Source of the DNA: Alteribacillus bidgolensis
GTDB lineage: Bacteria > Bacillota > Bacilli > Bacillales > Marinococcaceae
Assembly (NCBI RefSeq): GCF_002886255.1
Contig: NZ_KZ614149.1
Span: forward strand, 2,604,001-2,668,000
Direction: 5' to 3'
DNA length: 64,000 nt
The translations under genes were made by a program, and so were the position numbers. Position 1 is the first letter of the stretch; the number at the start of each line of letters is the position of its first letter. Shown here in pieces: positions 1 through 9,184 of this stretch. The notes beneath the pieces were generated by a model. It searched no databases and was not told the origin of the DNA. It worked only from the letters and a program-made list of their open reading frames with translations.

Positions 1-74
1 GGTCAACGCGGTGAAAGAGGTAGAGGAATTCACGGCCGATGCCGCGTTTGAAAAAGGGTATAAAAAAGGATGGC

Positions 75-410
75 AAAATGTTTTGTCCAAACAAGCCAAC
101 CTAGACATACAGTCCTGTTTTTTTTCAATAAATGCAAGCAATTATCAGCAGAAGGAGAAGCTCCTGAACACTCAAAAGCTACATCATATGTTCCCTTCAT
201 ACTTTCTATTTTTTCCCCGTTTTTTATGTCATTGACTATAATTGTCTCTTTCGCTCCTAGTTCAGCCACAAGTTTTAATCTACCTTCATCTTTAGATGTA
301 CCAAGCACGACGACACGGCCGCCACTGGCTTGAACAACCTGCAAGGTTAACAATCCAATCGTTTCCAGGATGTTCGCGAATACGTTCAACAGAAGCAGTT
401 GGAACCACAA
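75..410 (-). pseudogene. Zinc-type alcohol dehydrogenase remnant
   Basis: On the minus strand the reading frame gives IGLLTLQVVQASGGRVVVLG, then KLVAELGAKETIIVND and YDVAFECSGASPSADN. This is the Rossmann-fold part of a medium-chain zinc-dependent alcohol or polyol dehydrogenase. Upstream, a different frame gives ELVVPTASVERIREHP, which resembles the segment just before it in the family, so the middle of the enzyme (including the usual loop before the GxGPIG motif) is deleted. The frame then runs into unrelated residues after TVCLGW. No full-length enzyme can be made. The substrate cannot be told. It sits at the window edge, so further fragments may lie outside. Confidence 0.6.
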
Positions 411-744
411 GCTCCCCATGTCATTACTTTCTTTTCGTAAATGAAAAGAAACAATCTCTTCTTCCTCTTCGTTAAGAACATCAGCAAGCTTTTCCGTATC
501 AACAGTGCGAGTCAAACGGTATTTGTATGACTCCCCAAACATGACCTTTAGAGAAAAAACCATAATTGCTTTCCGTATGTTTAATAACCGCTTCTAAAGG
601 TTTAAAGGATCAACAATCACTGGAAGTCCAGTGGAAACCTTCATGGCCAGCTACTTTTCACAACAAAAGTCAAAATGTTTATCATTCATGTTATTTTCAT
701 GTACATTTGTATTAAAAGCGATAAATGAATGGGGGGTTTCAAAC

Positions 745-1524
745 ATGAACCAATTATTTCGTAACAGAATAGGTATCCCTGCAGAAGAAACCATTACGTT
801 TCAACATTTACCTAATGTTCTTTTGAAAACGGCAAAAGCCATCCCTTTTGAAAATTTACGCATCATAGAAAATAAAACACGTTCGATCACAAAAGAGAAT
901 GTAATAGACAAAATGCTAGTCAAACAGGAAGGGGGGCTTTGTTATGAATTAAATGCACTTCTCTATTTTTTCTTCGTAGAAAACGGCTTTAACGCTGAGT
1001 TAGTTCGTGGAGTGGTCTACAATAACGATAAGAAAGAATGGTTAACCCTTGGTAGCACCCATGTTGCTGTTCTTTTACGTCACGATGAGCAAACGTATCT
1101 TGTTGATACTGGATTTGGCAGCAATTTACCATTAAAACCTGTTCCGTTAAATGGTGAGGTTATCACATCTTCTAATGGAGAATTTCGGATCAAACAATCT
1201 GATAACGACCATGGAAACTATGTTCTAGAACTAAAACTTGCCCATAAGGATAAAGACTGGAGAATAGGGTATACGTTCGATTCAAAACGTCCTGTTAAGA
1301 ATGTAGCAGATTTTAATGAGATACAAACCATTCTTATAGAAGATGATGCCTCTCCTTTTAACAAAAATTCTTTAGTAACTAAATTTACTGACGATGGGAC
1401 GATCACTCTGACCGACACCTCCCTTACCCAATGGATAAACGGAAAATATAGCAAAGAAAAAATTGATCATAAACAATTCAACGATCTAGCTAAACAGCAC
1501 TTTGGGTTAGCTGGAATGAAATAA
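745..1524 (+). CDS. Arylamine N-acetyltransferase
   Basis: Predicted 259-residue cytoplasmic acetyl-CoA:arylamine N-acetyltransferase (NAT family), which moves an acetyl group from acetyl-CoA to aromatic amines or hydrazines through a cysteine intermediate. The Cys-His-Asp triad is visible: Cys in QEGGLCYELNALLY, His in STHVAVLLRH and Asp in YLVDTGFGSN. An open frame continues upstream to about 631, but the ATG at 745 is preceded by a GGGGGG ribosome binding site at 731-736 and the family begins at this point, so 745 is preferred. Length is normal for the family. It stands alone between two broken genes. The substrate is not predictable from sequence. Confidence 0.9.
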   Translation: MNQLFRNRIGIPAEETITFQHLPNVLLKTAKAIPFENLRIIENKTRSITKENVIDKMLVKQEGGLCYELNALLYFFFVENGFNAELVRGVVYNNDKKEWLTLGSTHVAVLLRHDEQTYLVDTGFGSNLPLKPVPLNGEVITSSNGEFRIKQSDNDHGNYVLELKLAHKDKDWRIGYTFDSKRPVKNVADFNEIQTILIEDDASPFNKNSLVTKFTDDGTITLTDTSLTQWINGKYSKEKIDHKQFNDLAKQHFGLAGMK

Positions 1525-1584
1525 AGGGAAACTCGGATTTAAAAAACGCCTTTCTTTATTTTAAGAATGGCGCTTTTTTTTATC

Positions 1585-2140
1585 TAAATCAAATTCTAGA
1601 ATACAGCTGTATTCGTCCATCATCCAAGCCATAATTTGTGAATTTGTAAATACATCTGGTGCTGGAATGTCTTTTTGTTGGACCAACCACTTGACTTATC
1701 GCTCGAACATACCCCCGGCTTAACCTTTCAAGTTCACGAAAAGACATGTTTTGAGGTTCACAAATAATTCCGCCTTTTCCAACTCCATAAGGGAGATCGG
1801 CAATGCCGCACTTTTAACTCATCCAAAGAGATAATGCTTTCACTTCTTCTTCGTTTACATCCGGGTGGAATCGTACCCCGCCTTTTGTTGGACCCACTGC
1901 ATCATTGTGTTGTGCACGATAACCCGTAAATATTTTCACTTTTCCATCATCCATACGAACTGGAATATGTACCGTAAGCATTCTTATTGGTTCTTTAAGA
2001 AGCTCAAACATATCATCTGAATAGCCTAATTTATTTAGAGCTTCATGAACCACGCTCTGTGTAGATTTAAACAGACTTGATGCTTTTCTATTTTCATTGC
2101 TTTGGGATTGAAGGTCATTTAACTCCTTTGTTATACTCAT
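1585..2140 (-). pseudogene. Glutamate dehydrogenase, broken (rocG/gudB type)
   Basis: The first 107 residues, with PTKGGVRFHPDVNEEEVKAL, are clearly the N-terminus of a hexameric NAD-type glutamate dehydrogenase. The frame stops at 1814 directly after LSLWMS. The enzyme resumes just downstream with KCGIADLPYGVGKGGI and RELERLSRGYVRAISQVVGP, shifts frame again after VGPTK, continues as ptDVYtNSQIMAWMMDEYS-like residues, and is lost near 1585. The downstream two thirds, including the NAD-binding domain, is absent. It lies just behind glsA on the same strand, so the operon once probably coded a glutamine to glutamate to 2-oxoglutarate path. The catalytic step after glutaminase is not available from this locus. 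Confidence 0.88.
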
Positions 2141-2228
2141 GGTTCATTCCACCCTTATAGTTTTAATCATCAGTACATAAATGTTTAATGATTGTATACA
2201 AACGAAATGCCTCAGTTAATTGAAATCA

Positions 2229-3221
2229 TTAAAAACTATTAAAGTCCCACACCTTAGCAAGGTGTTTTAAAAGCTCGACACCTGCAATACTATTGCCATG
2301 TTCATCTATAGCAGGTCCATAAATACCAATACCACATCCCATTTGACAAGGTAATTCTTGTGGGTATCTAGCTGGTACTGATGCCATAATTCCACCTGAT
2401 ACTCCGCTTTTTGCTGGTATTCCAACAAATGCTGCAAATTTCCCTGAAGCATTATACATCCCGCAAGTCAGCATTAAACCTTTGATAAGCTTAGCTATTT
2501 CTTTAGGAAAGACTTGCCTCTTGCGGATTGGGTCGTATCCATTTTGTGATAGAATTAAACCAATTCGTGCAATATCTTTTGTATTTACTTCGATTGAACA
2601 TTGTTTTAAGTAAACTTCTAACGCCTCCTCTACCCCTGATTCTAAAAATCCATTTTCTTTCAAATAATAAGCTAAAGCTCTATTTCGATTTGCCGTTTTC
2701 CACTCAGACTGAAATACTTTTTCATTAACTGTTGGTCGTTTTCCAACCATTTTTTCTATAATTGCATATATCGATTCTAACTTTTGCTCTGGTGATTCCC
2801 CATATTGAAGAGACGCAACTGTAATCGCTCCAGCATTAATCATTGGATTAAATGGTTTACCTGGTGTATGCATTTCTAATCGAACGATAGAGTTAAATGC
2901 ATCCCCTGTTGGTTCTACATCAACACGTTCTAATACATAAGAAATTCCACGGCCTAAACATGCTGCAATAAAACTAATCACTTTTGAGATACTCTGCAAA
3001 GTAAAAGGGATTTCCCAATCTCCTGACTTGATCTCTCCTCCATCCGAACTAATTATGTAAACTCCTAAATCCGATAGATTTGACTCCCCTAAAGCAGGTA
3101 TATAGTCAGCACATCGGCCTTTCATGCCAAGCAAACGGTATTTCATAACCCATTCGTCAAGGTATTTAGCCTCTCTGGGGTCATTTTTTACATTTATTTT
3201 TTTTATCTCCTGCTGATACAT
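2229..3221 (-). CDS. glsA: Glutaminase
   Basis: Glutaminase of the serine-dependent beta-lactamase-like fold (330 residues), hydrolysing glutamine to glutamate and ammonia in the cytoplasm. The catalytic Ser-x-x-Lys is seen in FTLQSISKVISF, and the family signatures PFNPMINAGAI, SGEFAA-like ASGKFAAFVGIPAKSGVSGG and CGIGIYGPA are present. The frame is open back to 3248, but ATG at 3221 has a strong GGAGGAGG site a few bases before it, so this start is chosen. It follows glnT by about 150 bp on the same strand, matching the glsA-glnT pairing of Bacillus subtilis, with gene order reversed. Likely controlled by the adjacent GlnJ-GlnL system. Confidence 0.93.
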   Translation of the reverse strand: MYQQEIKKINVKNDPREAKYLDEWVMKYRLLGMKGRCADYIPALGESNLSDLGVYIISSDGGEIKSGDWEIPFTLQSISKVISFIAACLGRGISYVLERVDVEPTGDAFNSIVRLEMHTPGKPFNPMINAGAITVASLQYGESPEQKLESIYAIIEKMVGKRPTVNEKVFQSEWKTANRNRALAYYLKENGFLESGVEEALEVYLKQCSIEVNTKDIARIGLILSQNGYDPIRKRQVFPKEIAKLIKGLMLTCGMYNASGKFAAFVGIPAKSGVSGGIMASVPARYPQELPCQMGCGIGIYGPAIDEHGNSIAGVELLKHLAKVWDFNSF

Positions 3222-3368
3222 TTGCCTCCTCCTCGTAAGCGTTTCCATTTTTTTATCCTATGAAAAGAAACAAACCATCTCTGCCTATTGATGTTTTTAC
3301 TAAACTCAAAAAAACGTCTTTTTATGAACGGTTCAAATGATCATTATAGAATGGGTGTGTGCTTTCTT

Positions 3369-4784
3369 TTACGCTTCTTTACGCTTCTTTATCTTTTCTT
3401 CTTTCCAGCATTCTACATTTTTGAGTCCTTTAATGTTACTAGCATAAAAAACAGGCTCTTTTCCCTGTTTTTTCTGTTTCAAGTAATCTTTTAATACGGC
3501 TATTGCGATTTTCCCAATTAAAGCAAGTGCGATTAAGTTGGTAATTGCCATAAGTGCCATAAATAAGTCTGCTACATTCCAAACCATGCTCATGCTTGAT
3601 ACTGAACCAAAAAGAAGCATCCCTAACACAGCTAGACGGAAAACAAAGATCAATGCTTTGTTTTTGTTAATAAATCCGATGTTGGATTCGCCGTAGTAAT
3701 AATTTCCAATGATCGAGCTAAAACAAAATAATAGGATCGCGATGGCGACAAAAATATTTGCCCATGGACCGACGTGGCTGGCTAGTGCACTCTGAGTAAG
3801 CTGTATACCGCCTATTCCTTCTCCAGGAATTCCAGACAATAAAATAATAAACGCTGTTGCACTACAAATTAATAATGTATCAACAAAAGCACCTAACGTT
3901 TGAACAAATCCCTGTTTAGCTGGGTGACTTACATCCGCTGTTGCAGCTGCAACAGGTGCACTACCCATACCAGCTTCATTAGAGAATAATCCACGTTTTA
4001 CACCATTCATGATTGCTACACCAATCCCGCCAGCAACCGCTTCATTTAAACCAAATGCGCTGGTTACGATAAGACCAATGACCCTTGGAAGTTCACCAAT
4101 GTTTACAATTACTATAAATGCAACCAATATTAAATATAATAAAGCTAAGACAGGTACAATTACCTGAGACACTTTAGCAATACGTTTAACACCGCCAAAA
4201 ATAACGAATCCCACAAATGCAGTTAAAACCATACCGATTACAAGACGATTCGTACCTAATGCTTCCTCAAATGCGACAGTAATGGTATTTGCTTGAACGG
4301 AATTGAAAGCCAGTCCAAAACAGAAAGTGATAAAAAGTGCAAACATAACGCCCATCCACCTTGCACCAATCGCTTTTTCCATATAGTATGCCGGCCCACC
4401 TTTGAATCCGTTTGTCTCTTTCACTTTATAGACTTGAGCTAACGTACTTTCAATAAAACATAATACTGCACTGAAGATTGCGACAACCCACATCCAGAAT
4501 ACAGCACCTGGCCCACCTAATGTAATCGCAATGGCTACACCAGCTAGATTGCCTGTACCGATTCTTGATGCTGCACTAATACAAAAAGCTCCAAATGATG
4601 AGATTTGTTTATTTCCATTACTAGTAGCAGGACTCTCCTTCATTAAACGAAACATTTCTATTAGATTCGTCACCTGAACAAATTTTGTTCGAAAAGTAAA
4701 ATAAATTCCTAAACCAACAAGTAAAGCGATTAAAACATAGGACCATAGAATTGTATTACCCCAATCAATCAAACTTTCTACCAC
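3369..4784 (-). CDS. glnT: Sodium:alanine/glycine-type symporter, probable glutamine transporter
   Basis: A 471-residue membrane protein of the AGCS (alanine/glycine:cation symporter) family with about ten hydrophobic segments. The family signatures GTGNLAGVAIAITLGGPGAVFW and GLFSNEAGMGSAPVAAAT are present. In this position, beside glutaminase and GlnJ-GlnL, it is best read as the glutamine importer GlnT. The frame begins with a GTG at 4793, but that codon overlaps the AGAGGTG ribosome binding site; the GTG at 4784 lies six bases after it and is the better start. First gene of the glnT-glsA unit. A candidate GlnL box lies about 205 bp upstream. The transported substrate is inferred from context only. 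Confidence 0.85.
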   Translation of the reverse strand: MVESLIDWGNTILWSYVLIALLVGLGIYFTFRTKFVQVTNLIEMFRLMKESPATSNGNKQISSFGAFCISAASRIGTGNLAGVAIAITLGGPGAVFWMWVVAIFSAVLCFIESTLAQVYKVKETNGFKGGPAYYMEKAIGARWMGVMFALFITFCFGLAFNSVQANTITVAFEEALGTNRLVIGMVLTAFVGFVIFGGVKRIAKVSQVIVPVLALLYLILVAFIVIVNIGELPRVIGLIVTSAFGLNEAVAGGIGVAIMNGVKRGLFSNEAGMGSAPVAAATADVSHPAKQGFVQTLGAFVDTLLICSATAFIILLSGIPGEGIGGIQLTQSALASHVGPWANIFVAIAILLFCFSSIIGNYYYGESNIGFINKNKALIFVFRLAVLGMLLFGSVSSMSMVWNVADLFMALMAITNLIALALIGKIAIAVLKDYLKQKKQGKEPVFYASNIKGLKNVECWKEEKIKKRKEA

Positions 4785-4988
4785 AATGATCACCTCTTTA
4801 TTTTTTTAATAAGCGAAACCAGCATCTTTATAACGTGTACACCTTACGCATAACTTTTTCTTGTCGGTATACCCCCTATTTGATGCTGTTATGAGCCCTA
4901 TCCTTCATTCGCAAATTGGCGCACAATCATATTTGAAAACGCTGCCATTAGTGTGCCTAACAACATAATTTAGTTTATAATCTAAGCT

Positions 4989-5004
4989 ACAAAAAGAAAC
5001 AGAA
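4989..5004 (-). promoter_or_regulatory. Candidate GlnL-binding direct repeat
   Basis: On the minus strand, facing glnT, the sequence reads TTCTGT-TTCT-TTTTGT. The element described for B. subtilis GlnL is TTTTGT-N4-TTTTGT, so this site matches in spacing and in 11 of 12 fixed bases. It sits in the 346-bp gap between glnT and the divergent glnJ-glnL operon. A weaker second match (TTTTGT-TCAA-TATTTT) is on the plus strand at 5038-5053, facing glnJ. Binding is inferred, not shown. Confidence 0.55.
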
Positions 5005-5130
5005 AACTACACACAAATCATAAAAATAGTTCGAAAATTTTGTTCAATATTTTAAATAGTCTATAGTCATTGAATAAAAATAACCTATTATATAAACTAA
5101 CCTTAATATTTGTAAATTGGAGTGGCACTG

Positions 5131-6456
5131 TTGAACATTAATCCTTTAAGAAAAGACCGAACTATTATTATATTCATGATATTTTTTGTTCCATTAGCAG
5201 GTGAAATAAGCTTTTACCCTGTTAATGAAACATTTCGAGTTAGCTTAGGACCACCAGCTCTTTTCTTATTCCTGCTATTTTTAAGAAAAACTACAATTAT
5301 TCCAGGTTTTTTAATAGCTGTACTTGTTGTATTTTTTCGTGTTCTATTAGATTTCTTTATGCACGCTGAATTTAGCTGGTTACATTCGTTCGAAACACAT
5401 TTTCCAACTTTTTTCTTTTACTTCACCTATACTTGCCTTTTTTATTTGGCAAAGGTTAATCGTTTCCATCATCGATTCTTAATCATTGGCTTACTTGGAA
5501 TAATTATTGAAATATTGTCCGACTGTGCAGAGTTGCTTATACAATATATAATATTTGGATTCTCCATTACCTCAATCTCGTTGTCTAAATTGGTTCTCAT
5601 TGCTCTTTCTCACAGTTTTATAGTATTAGGTGTCTTTAGTATGATGAAACTATATGAAGTACAATCACGGGAAATAGAAGTTCGGAAGCGAAATGAACAT
5701 ATGTTATTACACGTCTCTAATTTATATGAAGAAACGATTCACTTGAAAAAGACACTTCAAAATTCTGAAGCCATCACAAAAAAAGCTTACGAACTATATA
5801 GAGGATTAAATCAGAATCATAATGCAAACAGCAGACTCCTTAAAAAAGTCCGTCCACAATTGCTAGAAATTGCTGGTGAAGTACACGACATTAAAAAAGA
5901 TAATCAAAGAATTTTTGCCGGATTGTTAACACTTATTTCAAATGAAGGCTTTACAGACTACATAAATATTACCGAACTAATTAAAATAATTGTTCAAGCT
6001 AATGAAAAGTATGCTCGTTTATTAAAAAAAGATATTCATTTTAGCTATACCATTAAAGGGGAGCATCCACACTACCATATTAATATCATTCTATCGATTA
6101 TCAATAATTTAGTCGCAAACGCTGTGGAAGCTATTCAAGATAGGGGAACGATCAAAATAGAGGTAAGTTATCAGCAGAATTCTGTTGACTTTCGGATTGA
6201 AGATGACGGACCTGGTATTCCAGAAAAATATAGGGAATTAATATTCAAACCTGGTTTCACTTCTAAATTTGATAGTATGGGTGTTCCCTCGACAGGTATT
6301 GGTTTAACCTTTGTAAAAGATATGATCACAAAACTCAATGGAATTGTTACCTTCCAAAGTGACTCAAGTAAAAAAAGGACAGTTTTTACAATTTGTTTGC
6401 CAGTTAAGAATTTAGTTGAAAAGGGGGATTTTCATGAATTTTTATATAACAGATGA
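5131..6456 (+). CDS. glnJ: Glutamine-sensing histidine kinase GlnJ (GlnK)
   Basis: Membrane sensor kinase, 441 residues. The first 180 or so residues form about six hydrophobic helices. The cytoplasmic part holds a phospho-acceptor region with EVHDIKKDNQRIF (His) and an ATPase domain with N box NLVANAVEAI, G1 box IEDDGPGIP and G2 box STGIGLTFV. This architecture and the partner GlnL identify the B. subtilis YcbA/GlnJ type that responds to glutamine. A GTG at 5122 is in frame but lies inside the GGAGTGG ribosome binding site (5119-5125); TTG at 5131 is correctly spaced and is preferred. It overlaps glnL by 23 bp, indicating translational coupling. Confidence 0.87.
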   Translation: MNINPLRKDRTIIIFMIFFVPLAGEISFYPVNETFRVSLGPPALFLFLLFLRKTTIIPGFLIAVLVVFFRVLLDFFMHAEFSWLHSFETHFPTFFFYFTYTCLFYLAKVNRFHHRFLIIGLLGIIIEILSDCAELLIQYIIFGFSITSISLSKLVLIALSHSFIVLGVFSMMKLYEVQSREIEVRKRNEHMLLHVSNLYEETIHLKKTLQNSEAITKKAYELYRGLNQNHNANSRLLKKVRPQLLEIAGEVHDIKKDNQRIFAGLLTLISNEGFTDYINITELIKIIVQANEKYARLLKKDIHFSYTIKGEHPHYHINIILSIINNLVANAVEAIQDRGTIKIEVSYQQNSVDFRIEDDGPGIPEKYRELIFKPGFTSKFDSMGVPSTGIGLTFVKDMITKLNGIVTFQSDSSKKRTVFTICLPVKNLVEKGDFHEFLYNR

Positions 6457-7363
6457 TGATGAAACGGTTCGTTCCATACTAGCTCAAATTATTGAGGATG
6501 AAAGTTTAGGGCAAGTTGTTGGGGAATCTGATGATGGAGCATCATTAGATGGAGAAACATTAAATTTGAATAAGGTCGATATTTTATTGATTGATTTATT
6601 AATGCCTAATCGTGATGGACTTGAAACAATTCAAACGATTAAACCTACTTTTAAGGGTAAAATTATTATGATTTCTCAAATAGAATCAAAAGAGCTTATT
6701 AGTGAAGCTTATTTGCTTGAGGTTGAACACTACATAATAAAACCAATAAATAAAATCGAAGTTTTAGCAGTTATCCAAAAAGTAATGAAACATACTAGCT
6801 TAGAAAAATCTATAAGTGACATTCAAAAATCATTAAATAATGTACTTCAAATGGATACTGGATTAAATCAAAAGAAGACGTCTTTTAATGAATATAATAT
6901 CAAGTATTATGGGGAGTTCCTGATATCAGAATTAGGTATTTCCGGAGAAAATGGCAGCAAAGATTTAATGGAGATATTAGTTTTCTTATTTAACTATGAG
7001 AAGAAGTATACGTTTGAACACGGATTCCCCTCTCTTAATAACATTTATGATTATTTGGCAAATAAAAAGCTTGGAGCTGCAGCAGACGAAGCGGATGCAA
7101 GAAGGGAAGCAAAAGCTTCTAAACAACGTGTTCGAAGAACTGTTTATCAGTCATTGACGCACTTAGCCTCTCTAGGACTTACGGACTTTTCAAATATAAA
7201 ATTTGAAAAGTATGCTTCCCATTTTTTTGACTTTACTATTGTTCGTAAAAAGATGACCGAGTTAAAAAATGAATCAAAACCATTGTACACTTCAACACGA
7301 ATTAATATTAAAAAATTTATTCAAGCCTTATATTTTGAAGCAAAACGAATGATGTTAGAGTGA
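6434..7363 (+). CDS. glnL: Response regulator GlnL
   Basis: Cytoplasmic response regulator of 309 residues. The N-terminal receiver domain has the acidic pair TDDDETVRS, the phospho-acceptor Asp in ILLIDLLMPNRDG and the Lys in YIIKPI. The C-terminal half is of the YcbB/GlnL type, with NIYDYLANKKLGAAADEADA and RVRRTVYQSLTHLASLGLTD, thought to be DNA-binding. Start at 6434 follows AAGGGGGAT with good spacing; an earlier in-frame codon at 6416 lies before this site. The start lies inside the glnJ 3' end. It is expected to activate glnT-glsA. No recognisable terminator follows; the next 740 bp hold no gene. Confidence 0.88.
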   Translation: MNFYITDDDETVRSILAQIIEDESLGQVVGESDDGASLDGETLNLNKVDILLIDLLMPNRDGLETIQTIKPTFKGKIIMISQIESKELISEAYLLEVEHYIIKPINKIEVLAVIQKVMKHTSLEKSISDIQKSLNNVLQMDTGLNQKKTSFNEYNIKYYGEFLISELGISGENGSKDLMEILVFLFNYEKKYTFEHGFPSLNNIYDYLANKKLGAAADEADARREAKASKQRVRRTVYQSLTHLASLGLTDFSNIKFEKYASHFFDFTIVRKKMTELKNESKPLYTSTRINIKKFIQALYFEAKRMMLE

Positions 7364-8105
7364 TAAAATCAAGAAAAATCATTATCATTAATATTTTCTT
7401 TTTATTGATGTGTTCCAATCGTCTTCATCGCCGGACAAAGTAATAACATTTCCCTGAGCTAAAGGACTGCTATCCTCTAACAAACCATTTAAATAAAGCA
7501 TTTGTTTTCAGCCCCCTTAATTGGCGTTACCGTACGAGTGGCACTTATATAAACGGAGTGATCGAGCACGCTAGAGCCCTCCTTCAATCTGCTTGCCGTA
7601 CATGCTTTCTGCAAGTTAGAAAGCTCCATGAAGTGAATGTAATCTTTTACACCAGGAATGCACTTATAAAAGAGTTAAAAAATTGATTCCTAAATGCTGT
7701 TCCGCTTGGAACAGCATATTTTGATACATATCTTGTAAACGATCTTCGTTTCAACTCTTCTTCATCTGCTTAGGAAACAGAAAAATCATTTAATGATGTA
7801 TGACTGTTTAATACATATATTCCTTAATATATATAAATTGACATAAATTACATGATCCTAATAAAGATTAAACTCTCCTTTATGCCCCCTTCATATTCCT
7901 TCGTTAGAGTAATAACTGAACGTAAAAAACAAAAGTTATTCCGCTTTCTAGTCGATTGAAAGGAAATCTGACAAAAACATCGCCGATAAAGGAAATTATC
8001 TGGAAAATTATCTAACAACATTGCGGAAATATTTTTTTCCCTTTTATATACTAACCTTACAAAAGATAAATGGAATGTTTACCTTGTAGAGGTGGTTAGT
8101 ATTCC
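7364..8105. other. Gene-poor gap with short relics
   Basis: About 740 bp without a supportable gene. On the minus strand 7405-7505 reads as MLYLNGLLEDSSPLAQGNV and a little more, and 7540-7670 as MELSNLQKACTASRLKEG followed by DHSVYISATRTVTPI; both look like remains of coding sequence but I could not assign a family. The last 250 bp are AT-rich and must contain the promoter of lrgA. Confidence 0.4.
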
Positions 8106-8441
8106 ATGCTCGAAAAGATTACACAATGGTTGATTCTTTTAGGTATTTACTTTATTGGATCCAGTCTTTCCAACATCTTTCATCTTCCATTGCCAGGAAG
8201 CATCATTGGAATGATGCTGCTCTTTGTTCTTCTGTTAAGCGGCCTTTTTAAACTGCAATGGGTAGAAAAAGTGGCACAACTTCATTTAAAACATATGACT
8301 CTTTTGTTTATCCCCTTTATCGTCGGTGTATTTCTTTCTCTGGATATTTTTCGAGTACAGGGATGGAAATTGTTGTTCGTGTTAGTAATTACAAGCTTAA
8401 TTGTACTGCTTGGTACCGCGTATACCTGTTCAAGGCTATGA
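8106..8441 (+). CDS. lrgA: CidA/LrgA family membrane protein
   Basis: Small integral membrane protein, 111 residues with four predicted helices. The LPLPGSIIGMMLLF motif after the first helix and the segment LLFIPFIVGVF are hallmarks of the CidA/LrgA (holin-like) family. It starts the unit lrgA-lrgB-HPr-like, with 29 and 27 bp between genes. In Bacillus such pairs include the pyruvate-facilitated transporter PftA-PftB and the holin-like YwbH-YwbG; sequence alone does not say which job this pair has. Ribosome binding site AGAGGTGG lies ahead of the ATG, at a somewhat long spacing. Shorter than many LrgA proteins, but the core motif is complete. Confidence 0.85.
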   Translation: MLEKITQWLILLGIYFIGSSLSNIFHLPLPGSIIGMMLLFVLLLSGLFKLQWVEKVAQLHLKHMTLLFIPFIVGVFLSLDIFRVQGWKLLFVLVITSLIVLLGTAYTCSRL

Positions 8442-8470
8442 ATGGTTAAAAACAAGGAGGAAGAAAGAAG

Positions 8471-9157
8471 ATGGTGACTAACCTGGTGTTTAGCACTTTG
8501 TTGACTGTGACCAGTTATGCAGTCGGTTTAAAAGTGTTTCGACGGTATCATAAACCTTGGCTGAATCCTCTTTACACTGCAACCATCTTTTTAGTGCTAG
8601 TTCTTGTCTTCGTCCCTTCCGTAAACTACGAGTCTTATTTACAAATAACGGATGTGTTCTCCTTTTTGCTCGGTATTGCTACGATATCACTAGCTGTTCC
8701 TTTATATAAACAAATATTGGTATTGAAAAAACATGCAAAAAAAATCTGTTTGGGGGTGATGTTAGGCAGTGCCGGCGGTATTTTATCCGGATTGGTGTTG
8801 GCGAAATGGCTGTTGTTCCAGGATAAAATTCTCCTTTCTCTCATTTCAAAATCTGTAACCATACCTGTTGCTTTATCAGTTACCGACATGTTGGGAGGTA
8901 TCCCTTCTTTAACCGTGTTATTTGCGCTGAGCTCAGCTCTGTTTTCCTTAATGCTTGGTCCGAAAATCTTACAAATGGCTGGAATTAAAAGCAAGGTTGC
9001 AAAGGGGATGGCATTAGGAGCATCTGCTCAAGCACTGGGTGTTAACCGAGCCCTGCAATGGGGCGAAGAAGAAGGGTCCATGGGAAGTGTAGCGATGTGT
9101 ACATCTGCTGTGTTTCTTTCAATTTTAGTTCCTTTTCTTGGTTTGGTGGTACATTAA
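8471..9157 (+). CDS. lrgB: LrgB family membrane protein
   Basis: Integral membrane protein of 228 residues and about seven hydrophobic segments, partner of the preceding LrgA-type protein. The conserved LrgB core is present: KSVTIPVALSVTDMLGGIPS in the middle and GMALGASAQALGVNRAL near the C-terminus, where the related proteins carry their conserved SHxxGT-like turn. AAGGAGG lies directly upstream of the ATG. Together LrgA and LrgB act in murein hydrolase control or in small-acid (pyruvate) transport, depending on the organism. The linked HPr-like gene downstream would fit a tie to carbon metabolism. Confidence 0.88.
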   Translation: MVTNLVFSTLLTVTSYAVGLKVFRRYHKPWLNPLYTATIFLVLVLVFVPSVNYESYLQITDVFSFLLGIATISLAVPLYKQILVLKKHAKKICLGVMLGSAGGILSGLVLAKWLLFQDKILLSLISKSVTIPVALSVTDMLGGIPSLTVLFALSSALFSLMLGPKILQMAGIKSKVAKGMALGASAQALGVNRALQWGEEEGSMGSVAMCTSAVFLSILVPFLGLVVH

Positions 9158-9184
9158 TTTTAATTTGGAAAGGAGAATGTGAAA

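Noticed and set aside
11..333. Plus-strand frames at the window start (MKEVEEFTADAAFEKGYK and others)
   Set aside because: They overlap the dehydrogenase remnant and resemble nothing known; the first 70 bp may belong to another fragment cut by the window edge.
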